64,000 bases of DNA, taken from contig JASMDX010000014.1 of the NCBI GenBank assembly GCA_030752605.1, forward strand, positions 1-64,000, in the 5' to 3' direction. The translations under genes were made by a program, and so were the position numbers. This DNA is from GCA-2731375 sp002731375. GTDB taxonomy: Bacteria > Pseudomonadota > Alphaproteobacteria > GCA-2731375. Below, in pieces: positions 17,252-25,543 of this stretch. Each line of letters opens with the position of its first letter. Position 1 is the first letter of the stretch. The notes below the pieces were generated by a model, which had not been told where the DNA came from, made no database searches, and was given only the letters and a program-made list of their open reading frames with translations.

Positions 17252-17834
17252 GGCAGAAATTTCCTCGATCTGCGTCTATTGTGGCTCGCGTCTCGGCCAG
17301 CAACAAGAATACTGCGATACGGCTGTGAAGCTTGGTCAAGAAATCGCGAGACGGAGCATCCGTCTGGTTTATGGCGGCGGCCATGTAGGCCTGATGGGCG
17401 CGGTGGCCGACGCGGTGCTGGATGAAGGCGGAGAGGTCATCGGAGTCATCCCGCAACATCTGCAAGATTGGGAGGTCGGCCATCATGGTCTGACGGAATT
17501 GCATGTGGTCGATACCATGCATGCCCGCAAACAGCTGATGTTCGAACTATCCGATGGCTTTGTCGCCCTGCCGGGGGGTATCGGCACCTTGGACGAGACT
17601 TTTGAAATCATCTCCTGGCGGCAATTGCGTCTGCACAACAAGCCTTTGGTGATACTGGATAATAACGGATACTGGCAGCCCATGGAGGCTTTGTTGCAGG
17701 CCGTTGTAACAGGCGGCTTCGCCGATCCGGGGATCGCGGATTTCTACGCCATGGCACAGGATGTGGACGGCGTTTTTGCTGCCCTCGCCGCCGCTCCCAG
17801 CCCCGCCGGGCCGGGTCATCCGGAGCGGTTCTGA
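17250..17834 (+). CDS. LOG-family nucleoside 5'-monophosphate phosphoribohydrolase
   Basis: The 194-residue protein starts with ICVYCGSRLG and carries RLVYGGGHVGLMGAVADAVL and the family signature LPGGIGTLDETFE near 107-119. LOG proteins cleave the N-glycosidic bond of (cytokinin) nucleoside monophosphates, releasing base and ribose 5-phosphate; in bacteria they may serve nucleotide salvage. The ATG at 17250 is chosen because family similarity starts four residues later. This ATG overlaps the divergent ATG of the secreted-protein gene (17251-17249), so neither gene has its own upstream promoter space. Confidence 0.87.
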   Translation: MAEISSICVYCGSRLGQQQEYCDTAVKLGQEIARRSIRLVYGGGHVGLMGAVADAVLDEGGEVIGVIPQHLQDWEVGHHGLTELHVVDTMHARKQLMFELSDGFVALPGGIGTLDETFEIISWRQLRLHNKPLVILDNNGYWQPMEALLQAVVTGGFADPGIADFYAMAQDVDGVFAALAAAPSPAGPGHPERF

Positions 17835-17851
17835 GAATCTTTGACCTGGGG

Positions 17852-17935
17852 CCTCTAGGTGGATATGTTCCGCCCGAACAATAGAGGCGGCTCAAGCTGC
17901 CCTAGAGGTTAGGTAGCCGCCAAAGAGGTTAGGTA
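17852..17935 (+). promoter_or_regulatory. icd leader with duplicated ribosome-binding segment
   Basis: The leader contains the 12-mer agaggttaggta twice, at 17904-17915 and 17924-17935, with a 20-base period; the second copy supplies the GAGG that lies eight bases before the icd ATG at 17937. An 8-bp inverted pair, cctctagg at 17852-17859 and cctagagg at 17901-17908, could fold the leader so that the first copy is partly masked. Whether this tunes translation is untested. Confidence 0.45.
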
Positions 17936-17936
17936 T

Positions 17937-19151
17937 ATGAGCAAGATAAAAGTGAAAACACCCGTCGTCGAACTCGACGGCGACGAAATGACACGCATCA
18001 TCTGGGCCTTTATTAAGGAAAAATTGATACTGCCGTATTTGGACGTGGACCTGAAATATTACGATCTTGGCATCGAAAAGCGCGATGAAACCGACGATCA
18101 GATCACTATCGATTGCGCCGAGGCGATCAAGGAATACGGCGTCGGCGTGAAATGCGCTACCATCACCCCGGATGAAGAGCGGGTGGAGGAGTTCGGTCTA
18201 AAATCCATGTGGCGCTCACCCAACGGCACCATTCGGAACATTCTGGGCGGCACTGTTTTTCGGGAGCCGATCATCTGCCAGAACGTACCACGCCTTGTGC
18301 CTGGCTGGACCCATCCCATCGTGATCGGCCGTCATGCTTTCGGCGACCAGTACCGCGCGACGGATTTCGTGGTGCCCGGCAAGGGCAAGCTGACCATGAA
18401 GTTCGAGCCCGAGGACGGCAGCGAGGTGATTGAACGGGAGGTCTTTGATTTCCCCGGCGGCGGCGTGGCCATGTCCATGTACAATCTGGACGATTCAATC
18501 CGCGATTTCGCCCGCGCCTGCATGAGCTATGGCGTACAGCGTAAATGGCCGGTCTATATGTCCACCAAGAACACCATCCTGAAAGCCTATGACGGCCGCT
18601 TCAAGGATCTGTTCCAGGAGGTTTTCGAGGCCGAATACGAAGAGCAGTACAAGGGACTGGGCCTGACCTACGAGCATCGCCTGATCGATGACATGGTGGC
18701 CTGCGCCCTCAAGTGGGAAGGCGAATTTATCTGGGCCTGTAAGAACTATGACGGCGATGTGCAATCCGACACGGTTGCCCAGGGCTTTGGCTCGCTTGGT
18801 TTGATGACCTCGATCCTGATGACGCCCGATGGCAAGACGGTGGAGGCGGAAGCCGCCCACGGCACCGTCACCCGCCATTACCGCGAACATCAAAAAGGCA
18901 ACGAAACCTCGACCAACCCGATCGCCTCGATCTTCGCCTGGACCGGTGGACTGAAGCACCGTGGCCGCATGGACAAGACCCCTGATGTGACCAAATTCGC
19001 CGAGACTCTGGAAAAGGTCTGCGTCGAAACGGTCGAATCCGGCGCCATGACCAAGGATCTGGCCATCTTGATCGGCCCTGAGCAAAAGTGGCTGACCACG
19101 AACCAGTTCCTTGAGGCACTGGACACCAACCTGCAAAAGGCCATGGGCTAA
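17937..19151 (+). CDS. icd: NADP-dependent isocitrate dehydrogenase
   Basis: The 404-residue enzyme belongs to the eukaryote-like dimeric NADP-IDH group common in Alphaproteobacteria. It begins VKTPVVELDGDEMTRIIW, has the isocitrate-binding SPNGTIRN at 94-101, RHAFGDQYRATD near 132-143 and the NADP region EAEAAHGTVTRHYREHQKG. It converts isocitrate to 2-oxoglutarate and CO2 in the TCA cycle and supplies NADPH. Length is as expected. It stands alone between the LOG gene and a strong terminator at 19179-19214. Confidence 0.96.
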   Translation: MSKIKVKTPVVELDGDEMTRIIWAFIKEKLILPYLDVDLKYYDLGIEKRDETDDQITIDCAEAIKEYGVGVKCATITPDEERVEEFGLKSMWRSPNGTIRNILGGTVFREPIICQNVPRLVPGWTHPIVIGRHAFGDQYRATDFVVPGKGKLTMKFEPEDGSEVIEREVFDFPGGGVAMSMYNLDDSIRDFARACMSYGVQRKWPVYMSTKNTILKAYDGRFKDLFQEVFEAEYEEQYKGLGLTYEHRLIDDMVACALKWEGEFIWACKNYDGDVQSDTVAQGFGSLGLMTSILMTPDGKTVEAEAAHGTVTRHYREHQKGNETSTNPIASIFAWTGGLKHRGRMDKTPDVTKFAETLEKVCVETVESGAMTKDLAILIGPEQKWLTTNQFLEALDTNLQKAMG

Positions 19152-19178
19152 CGCCTCCAGCCTTTTTCGCGTTACGAT

Positions 19179-19214
19179 ACAGGGCCCGCTGGCAACGGCG
19201 GGCCCTGTTTTCTT
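19179..19214 (+). terminator. Rho-independent terminator of icd
   Basis: The arms acagggcccgc (19179-19189) and gcgggccctgt (19198-19208) pair perfectly over 11 bp around an 8-base loop and are followed by a T-rich tail, ttttctta. It separates icd from the acyl-CoA dehydrogenase gene 18 bases on. Confidence 0.93.
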
Positions 19215-19231
19215 ATTCGAGGAACTTCATC

Positions 19232-20485
19232 ATGGACCTGACACCATCGCCGGAGGCCTATGCGGTCCTTGATCAAGTCCGTCAGTTGTTCGAGCAGGAC
19301 ATCCTGCCGCGGAACCGGGAGATGATCCGTTCCGCCAAGCAGGATGGCGAGCTGGACCCGCCGTTTCTTGACGAGCTGCGTGCCAAGGCCAAGTCACTGA
19401 ACCTGTGGAATATGGCGCATACGGATTTGACGGAACGCCAGGCGGGCCTGTCCATGAGTAATCTGGACTACTCCATTGTCGCTGAATTGCTGGGGCGGGT
19501 TTTTTGGTCCTCGAAAGTGTTCAACTGCCAATGGCCCGACGTTCCCAACATGGTCGCCTTGCAAAGATACGCCACTGAGGAAAAAAAGGAAAAATGGCTG
19601 AAACCACTGCTGGACGGCGATTGCCAGTCCGCCTTTGCCATGACGGAACCAGGTGCCGCATCGTCAGACGCCAAGAATATTGCCGCCACCATAACGCCGG
19701 ATGGCGATAATTATATTGTCGATGGCCAGAAATGGTACATCACCGGCGGCGGCCATGAACGTTGCCGGTTCTATCTGTTTCTAGGCCTCAGCAACCCGGA
19801 CGCGGCCCAGAACAGACGCCACAGCGTCATCCTTGTTCCCCGTGAAACAACCGGCGTCACGGTCGGCGGCGCCAATGCCTTTTTCGGCTATTCGGAACCG
19901 AACGGCCCGGCATCGGAAATCAAATTCGACCAGGTTCGGGTGCCGAAAGAGAACCTCCTTGGCGGGTTGGGCGAAGGCTTTGCCGTCTCGCAAGCCCGTC
20001 TGGCCCCTGCCCGCCTGCATCATTCCATGCGCGCCATCGGCCAGTGCGAATTGCTGATGGAGCTAATGTACGCCCGCGCCCTGGAACGCCACGCCTTTGG
20101 CCGCGCCCTTGAAGGTTACGACACGGTACAATACGCCATCGCGCATTCCAGGGTCGAAACAGAACAAATGCGCCTGCTGCTGCGCAAGGTCGCCGCACAG
20201 GTTGATATGGAGGGGGAAAAGGCCGCCTACCGTGATCTCTCTATCCTCAAGGTCGCCATCGCCCAAGGCTATTACCGCATCGCCGACCGCGCCGTGCAGG
20301 TATTCGGCGCCATGGGAGGCTATGACGGCACCCCACTTGCGGATGCCTTCGCCTGGAGTAGGGTTTTCAGGATTGGCGACGGCCCCGACGAAGTGCATCT
20401 GCGCAGCATCTTCCGCGCCGAGCCCAAGCCGGAGTTGGCGCTGGCGGACTCGCCCTACGTGGTACCGCCGGGCGATTGGGTATAG
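19232..20485 (+). CDS. Acyl-CoA dehydrogenase (ACAD10/11-like)
   Basis: The 417-residue flavoprotein has FAMTEPGAASSDAKNI and QKWYITGGGHERCRF in the middle domain and ERHAFGRALEGYDTVQYAI and AVQVFGAMGGYDGTPLADAF in the C-terminal domain. The motif RIGDGPDEVHLRSI replaces the YEG-type catalytic region, a feature of the ACAD10/11-related branch. It probably acts on unusual or hydroxylated acyl-CoAs. It starts 18 bases after the icd terminator and has no downstream partner on its strand. Confidence 0.88.
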   Translation: MDLTPSPEAYAVLDQVRQLFEQDILPRNREMIRSAKQDGELDPPFLDELRAKAKSLNLWNMAHTDLTERQAGLSMSNLDYSIVAELLGRVFWSSKVFNCQWPDVPNMVALQRYATEEKKEKWLKPLLDGDCQSAFAMTEPGAASSDAKNIAATITPDGDNYIVDGQKWYITGGGHERCRFYLFLGLSNPDAAQNRRHSVILVPRETTGVTVGGANAFFGYSEPNGPASEIKFDQVRVPKENLLGGLGEGFAVSQARLAPARLHHSMRAIGQCELLMELMYARALERHAFGRALEGYDTVQYAIAHSRVETEQMRLLLRKVAAQVDMEGEKAAYRDLSILKVAIAQGYYRIADRAVQVFGAMGGYDGTPLADAFAWSRVFRIGDGPDEVHLRSIFRAEPKPELALADSPYVVPPGDWV

Positions 20486-20512
20486 GAAAATTTGGGAATT
20501 TAGCTCCCCAAA

Positions 20513-20685
20513 AAAGGCCGTGAAGGCACCTCCGTACCGATCATGAAAGCGGACCTCTGATTCCAATGCCACCGCCAGCACATTGGCGACGATCAACAGG
20601 CCCAGCAGAAAATCCATGGTGCACTGGCTGGCCGTGGCACGATTGCCCTCTCCAGCAGATCATAGAGCTGCTGCTTCAGCACCAT
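20513..20685 (-). pseudogene. N-terminal remnant of a voltage-gated ion channel gene
   Basis: Directly behind alaS, an ATG at 20685 opens the frame MVLKQQLYDLLERAIVPRP, typical of the cytoplasmic start of bacterial 6-TM potassium channels. After one shift (near 20615, apparently one base lost) it continues as MDFLLGLLIVANVLAVALES and EVRFHDRYGGAFTAF, the S1 helix and following loop. Similarity stops at about 20513 and the remaining five helices, pore and selectivity filter are absent. It is a truncated, frameshifted relic. Confidence 0.6.
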
Positions 20686-20688
20686 GGC

Positions 20689-23352
20689 CTAGCCGGACGC
20701 GGCAGCCGCGATGGCCTCTTCAATGGCGGCCAAAGCCGCATCGGCTGCATCGCCGTCCGGCCCCCCGGCCTGCGCCATGTCCGGGCGGCCGCCACCACCT
20801 TTTCCTCCCACGGCGGCCGAACCCGCACGCACCAGATCCACCGCGCTCAACCGGTCCGTCAAGTCATCTGTGACGCCCACGGTCAAGGCCGCCTTGCCCT
20901 CGTTCACGGCAATAAAGGCGATCACGCCGGAGCCGAGTTTCTGCTTGGCCGCATCGACCATGCCGCGCAATTCCTTGGCCGGCACATCGTCCACGCGGCG
21001 GCCAGAATAGGCGATCCCGCTCACGTCCTTGCCGCCATCGTCACCACCCTTGGCACCACCGCCGCCGCCAAACGCGAGCGCCTGGCGGACCTGGCTCAAA
21101 TCACGTTCCAGTTTCTTGCGCTCTTCCAACAGAGCGCCAATGCGATCCGGCAGTTCCGCCGGGGTGGTCTTCAACAAATCCACCGCCGCCCACAATTGGC
21201 CATCCTGTTCGTAGAAATGCGCTAGGGCCGCCGCGCCCGTCAGGGCCTCAATCCGGCGCACGCCAGCCGCCACGGCGCTTTCGCTGATTACCGTGAAGGC
21301 TCCTATATCGCCGGTATTGCGCACATGGGTGCCGCCGCAAAGCTCTGTGGAGAATGACCCTTCTCCGCCCTCGCCCATGGACACGACACGCACCTCGTCA
21401 CCATATTTTTCACCAAACAGCGCCAACGCGCCCTGCTCCACCGCTTCGTCCGGGGTCATTTGCCCGGTACGGACGATGGTGTTGACGCGGATCTGTTCGT
21501 TCACATCCTGCTGCACCAGGGCTAGTTCCTCCGCTGTTACTGCCCTGGGCTGGCTGATATCAAAGCGCAGGCGGTCCGGTGCGACCATGGAGCCTTTTTG
21601 CATCACATGCGCGCCCAGCCGGTTACGCAACGCGGCATGCAGCAGATGGGTCGCGGAATGGTTGGCGCGCAACTGGGCCCGCCGGGCATTATCGACAACC
21701 ATTTCGACGGCATCGCCAACCTTCAGGCTGCCTGCCTGGACGGTGCCGCGATGCTCATGCAGATCGGCCACGCGCTTTTGCGTATCCGAGATCTGAATGC
21801 TCAGGCCATCGGCGCCGTTCATCTGGCCTGCGTCACCCTGCTGGCCGCCGGACTCGCCATAGAATGGCGTTTGATTGACCAGGATCGAGACTTCCGTACC
21901 CGCGTCCGCCGTCTCTACACGTTCGCCATCGACCACCAGGGCCAGAACCTCGCCCTCGGCCTGATTCTTGTCATAACCAAGGAATTCCGTGGCGCCGCAT
22001 TCCTCACGCAGCTCGAACCAGATGGCATCCGTCCCGGTCTCGCCGGAGCCGGCCCAAGACGCCCGCGCTTCGGCACGCTGGCGTTCCATGGCAACATCAA
22101 AGCCGTCCGTATCCACGGCCCGGTTCTGGCTGCGCAGCACATCCTGGGTCAAATCCAAGGGAAAGCCGTAAGTGTCATAGAGACGGAAGGCAACCTCGCC
22201 CGGCAGCGCCTCGACCTCGCCCAGCTTCTCGACCTCGCCCATCAACAGATGCAGGCCACGGTCCAGGGTCTGCTTGAAGCGCGTTTCCTCGCCTCGCAAG
22301 GTTTCGGTAATCAGGGCCTCGGCCCGGGCTAGTTCAGGAAACGCTTGTCCCATTTTTCCGACCAGGGTCGGCACCAAGCGCCACATCAGGGGATCATTGG
22401 CGCCCATCATATGGGCATGGCGCATGGCCCGGCGCATGATCCGGCGCAGCACATAGCCGCGCCCCTCATTGGACGGCAGCACCCCATCGGCGATCAGGAA
22501 CGATGAGGCGCGAAGATGATCAGCGATCACCTTGTGGCCGGATTTATGATCGCCGTCCACATCTATGTCGGTGAACTCGGCCGAGGCCTCCATGATCGTG
22601 CGCAGCAGATCGATGTCGTAGTTGTCATGGGTGCCCTGCAACAGGGCGGTCAGCCGCTCCAGGCCCATGCCGGTATCGATGGATGGTTTCGGCAGCTCGA
22701 CGCGCTCATCCGCGCTCAACTGCTCGAACTGCATGAAGACGAGATTCCAGATCTCGATAAAACGGTCGCCGTCCTCGTCCGGGCTGCCGGGAGGACCACC
22801 GGGAATGGCCGGGCCATGATCGAAAAAAATCTCGGAACAGGGCCCGCAGGGGCCAGTATCGCCCATGGCCCAGAAATTGTCCGAGGTTGCGATGCGGATG
22901 ATGCGCTCCTCGGACAGGCCGGCAATCTTGCGCCACAGATCAAAGGCTTGATCATCGTCATGATAGACCGTGACCAGCAGGCGGTCCGCATCCAGGCCGT
23001 ATTCCTTGGTGATCAGGTTCCAGGCCAGCTCGATCGCGCGTTCCTTGAAATAATCGCCAAAGGAGAAATTACCCAACATCTCAAAAAACGTATGGTGCCG
23101 CGCTGTATAGCCTACATTATCCAGATCGTTATGCTTACCTCCCGCCCGGACGCATTTTTGCGAGGTAACAGCGCGTTGATAGGGCCGCGCCTCGGCGCCG
23201 GTGAAGACATTCTTGAACTGCACCATGCCCGCGTTGGTGAACATCAGGGTAGGATCATTGTGCGGCACCAGGGGTGAGGATGACACGACCTCGTGCCCCG
23301 CCGCCGCGAAATAGTCCAGGAACGCCTTGCGGATATCGTTCGCGCTTTGCAT
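20689..23352 (-). CDS. alaS: Alanyl-tRNA synthetase
   Basis: The 887-residue protein has the class II aminoacylation domain (AAAGHEVVSSSPLVPHNDPT with TNAGMVQFKNVF at the N-terminus), the editing domain with HSATHLLHAALR and CGGTHVRNTGD (zinc/editing residues), and a C-terminal DHHA1-type C-Ala domain with Gly-rich GGGGGAKGGDDGG. It charges tRNA-Ala in the cytoplasm and hydrolyses mischarged Ser or Gly. Length and motif order are normal. A secreted-protein gene lies 139 bases upstream on the same strand and a channel relic four bases downstream. Confidence 0.97.
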   Translation of the reverse strand: MQSANDIRKAFLDYFAAAGHEVVSSSPLVPHNDPTLMFTNAGMVQFKNVFTGAEARPYQRAVTSQKCVRAGGKHNDLDNVGYTARHHTFFEMLGNFSFGDYFKERAIELAWNLITKEYGLDADRLLVTVYHDDDQAFDLWRKIAGLSEERIIRIATSDNFWAMGDTGPCGPCSEIFFDHGPAIPGGPPGSPDEDGDRFIEIWNLVFMQFEQLSADERVELPKPSIDTGMGLERLTALLQGTHDNYDIDLLRTIMEASAEFTDIDVDGDHKSGHKVIADHLRASSFLIADGVLPSNEGRGYVLRRIMRRAMRHAHMMGANDPLMWRLVPTLVGKMGQAFPELARAEALITETLRGEETRFKQTLDRGLHLLMGEVEKLGEVEALPGEVAFRLYDTYGFPLDLTQDVLRSQNRAVDTDGFDVAMERQRAEARASWAGSGETGTDAIWFELREECGATEFLGYDKNQAEGEVLALVVDGERVETADAGTEVSILVNQTPFYGESGGQQGDAGQMNGADGLSIQISDTQKRVADLHEHRGTVQAGSLKVGDAVEMVVDNARRAQLRANHSATHLLHAALRNRLGAHVMQKGSMVAPDRLRFDISQPRAVTAEELALVQQDVNEQIRVNTIVRTGQMTPDEAVEQGALALFGEKYGDEVRVVSMGEGGEGSFSTELCGGTHVRNTGDIGAFTVISESAVAAGVRRIEALTGAAALAHFYEQDGQLWAAVDLLKTTPAELPDRIGALLEERKKLERDLSQVRQALAFGGGGGAKGGDDGGKDVSGIAYSGRRVDDVPAKELRGMVDAAKQKLGSGVIAFIAVNEGKAALTVGVTDDLTDRLSAVDLVRAGSAAVGGKGGGGRPDMAQAGGPDGDAADAALAAIEEAIAAAASG

Positions 23353-23491
23353 TTCGATCTATCCAACCACTCTAAAATCTAAATCGGCCACTTTCGCCGT
23401 CACTCTCATGGGGCGGGCGGAAAATAGCCGTCCGGCCCGGCGCTGTCTACCGGCGCTGTCCCGATACGGCGGCAGCGCCGGGGACCAGGAT

Positions 23492-23944
23492 TTATTCAGC
23501 TTTTACCGTGCAGCCGCCGAAATGTTGAAAGGTCCGGGGCGGCTCGCTCGCCATATGTACCGAGTGGCTGGCCAGGAACTCACCGGGCTTGTCGGAAAAC
23601 TGGCCATGCACCGAGGTCACGTTCAAATCGCCCGACGCCGTGAAGCCAAGAAAATGGCGCACATTGGACAGCGCGATCATCTCCAGATGGCTAGCGCCCT
23701 GGCTGCTGACTGCCTTGGCGTTGCCCCGGCCCGTGTTGATGCCTTCGATGCTAAATTTAAAGCCCTTTTGCTGCTTGGTATTGTAGCGTTCGACTTCCCA
23801 ATTGGTCTCGATCGCAGTTTTGAAGGCGCAGCTCAAGCTCTTCGCCTCAGCCAGGGCCTTGCGGGCCTCCGATGCATCCGCTGCCGCGTTTGCGGGCGCG
23901 ATGCCCGGCAATAGGGCGAGGAAGAAAACAGTCAATATGCGCAT
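23492..23944 (-). CDS. Secreted protein of unknown function
   Basis: The 150-residue protein has a clear signal peptide (MRILTVFFLALLPGIAPANA, cleavage after ANA-A). The mature part (about 130 residues) contains SLSCAFKTAIETNWEVERYN and a C-terminal FGGCTVKAE, leaving two Cys residues that could form a disulfide in the periplasm. The repeated beta-strand-like pattern (FKFSIEGINTG, HFLGFTASGDLNVTSVHGQF) suggests a lipocalin- or beta-sandwich-like fold. I do not recognise the family. It lies upstream of alaS on the same strand and could share its transcript. Confidence 0.7.
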   Translation of the reverse strand: MRILTVFFLALLPGIAPANAAADASEARKALAEAKSLSCAFKTAIETNWEVERYNTKQQKGFKFSIEGINTGRGNAKAVSSQGASHLEMIALSNVRHFLGFTASGDLNVTSVHGQFSDKPGEFLASHSVHMASEPPRTFQHFGGCTVKAE

Positions 23945-24089
23945 AGGGGTACCTACCGTTATTCAAGTTTGCGTCAATTTCGCACTTCTTTTAGCGGGCT
24001 ATCTTGGAATTGCCAACGGGGATGCTTAGTTTACGTCTGAGACGTTTGATAGTGTTGGTTTTCGGCAGCGCCCAAAGAGGACTATATCC

Positions 24090-25463
24090 ATGGCCTATGA
24101 TTTTGATCTGTTCGTGATTGGCGCCGGTTCGGGCGGCGTTCGGGCCTCGCGCATCGCGGCCTCCCATGGCGCCCGCGTGGCCGTGGCCGAGGAATACCGC
24201 TATGGCGGCACCTGCGTCATCCGGGGCTGTGTGCCAAAGAAACTATTTGTCTATGCCTCGCACTTTTCCGAGGATTTCAAGGATGCGGAATCCTTTGGCT
24301 GGAAGGTGGGCAAGGCTAGTTTCGATTGGGCCAAGCTGATCGCCAACAAGGACAGAGAAATTGACCGCCTGAACGGCATCTATATCAACTTGCTGGAAGG
24401 CGCCGGCGTGCGCCGCTACGACGGCCGCGCCCGCCTGACGGACGCTCATACCATCGAGATCGCGGGAGAGACCGTGACGGCGGAGTATATCCTCCTCGCC
24501 ACCGGCGGCACCCCGACCATGCCGGATCTGCCCGGTATCGAACACACCATCAGCTCCAACGAGGCCTTTCACCTGGAAACCCTGCCCGAACACATCACCA
24601 TCGTGGGCGGCGGTTATATCGCGGTGGAATTCGCCGGTATCTTCAATGGCCTGGGCCGCCAGGTGACGCAATTGTACCGCAGCGAGCAGATCCTGCGTGG
24701 CTTTGATTGGGATGTGCGCCATCACCTGGCGGGCGAAATCCGCAAAAAAGGGATCGATCTGCGCACGGATACCAATGTCACAGCGATAGAAAAAACCGCG
24801 AACGGCTATCGCCTCAGCCTGACCAACGGAGAAAGCCTGGATACGGGCCTGATCATGTATGCCACGGGCCGCCATCCCAACAGCGGCGATCTGGGCCTGG
24901 AAGCCGTCGGCGTAACATTGGCCAAAAACGGCGCCGTGGTGGTTGATGAATGGTCACGAACCAACGTCCCCAACATTTATGCGGTGGGTGATTTGAGCGA
25001 CCGCATCGCCCTAACCCCGGTAGCCTTGATGGAGGGGCATGCCTTCGCCGACACGGTGTTCGGCAACCTACCCCGCCAGCCCAACCACGTGGATGTCCCA
25101 GCAGCCGTCTTCAGCCAGCCCAGCGTCGGCACCGTGGGCTTGACCGAGGAACAGGCCCGCGCGGAGATTGGCGAAGTGGTTATCTATAAATCCACCTTCA
25201 CGCCCATGAAGCACACCCTGACGCCGTCGGAGGAAAAGACTTTGATGAAGCTGATCGTCGATGCCCGCACGGACCGGGTGGTGGGCTGTCACGTGGTCGG
25301 CCCGGACGCCGCCGAGATGGTCCAGGGCATCGGCATCGCGCTGCGTTGCAACGCCACCAAGGCGCAGTTTGACGCCACTGTCGGCATCCACCCCTCGGCG
25401 GCGGAGGAACTGGTCACCATGCGCAGCAAATGGACCCCACCCAAGGCGCAAGCGGCGGAGTAG
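24090..25463 (+). CDS. gor: Glutathione-disulfide reductase
   Basis: The 457-residue flavoprotein begins with the FAD motif VIGAGSGGVRASRIA (about 9-23), then the redox-active disulfide in GGTCVIRGCVPKK (Cys42 and Cys47), a second nucleotide motif VGGGYIAVEFAGIFNGLG for NADPH, and the C-terminal catalytic His in HPSAAEELVTMR. It reduces glutathione disulfide with NADPH in the cytoplasm. The lack of a Gly-rich mercury or lipoamide-specific feature and the RxxG.C spacing favour glutathione over dihydrolipoamide. It stands 80 bases upstream of the DAHP synthase gene. Confidence 0.93.
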   Translation: MAYDFDLFVIGAGSGGVRASRIAASHGARVAVAEEYRYGGTCVIRGCVPKKLFVYASHFSEDFKDAESFGWKVGKASFDWAKLIANKDREIDRLNGIYINLLEGAGVRRYDGRARLTDAHTIEIAGETVTAEYILLATGGTPTMPDLPGIEHTISSNEAFHLETLPEHITIVGGGYIAVEFAGIFNGLGRQVTQLYRSEQILRGFDWDVRHHLAGEIRKKGIDLRTDTNVTAIEKTANGYRLSLTNGESLDTGLIMYATGRHPNSGDLGLEAVGVTLAKNGAVVVDEWSRTNVPNIYAVGDLSDRIALTPVALMEGHAFADTVFGNLPRQPNHVDVPAAVFSQPSVGTVGLTEEQARAEIGEVVIYKSTFTPMKHTLTPSEEKTLMKLIVDARTDRVVGCHVVGPDAAEMVQGIGIALRCNATKAQFDATVGIHPSAAEELVTMRSKWTPPKAQAAE

Positions 25464-25543
25464 ATTACGGTTCATTTCTGAACCCTTGGAAAGCCCCGCA
25501 GCTTACCGTATATAAAGCGCTTCTTTTTCTAGGGAATGAAGTT

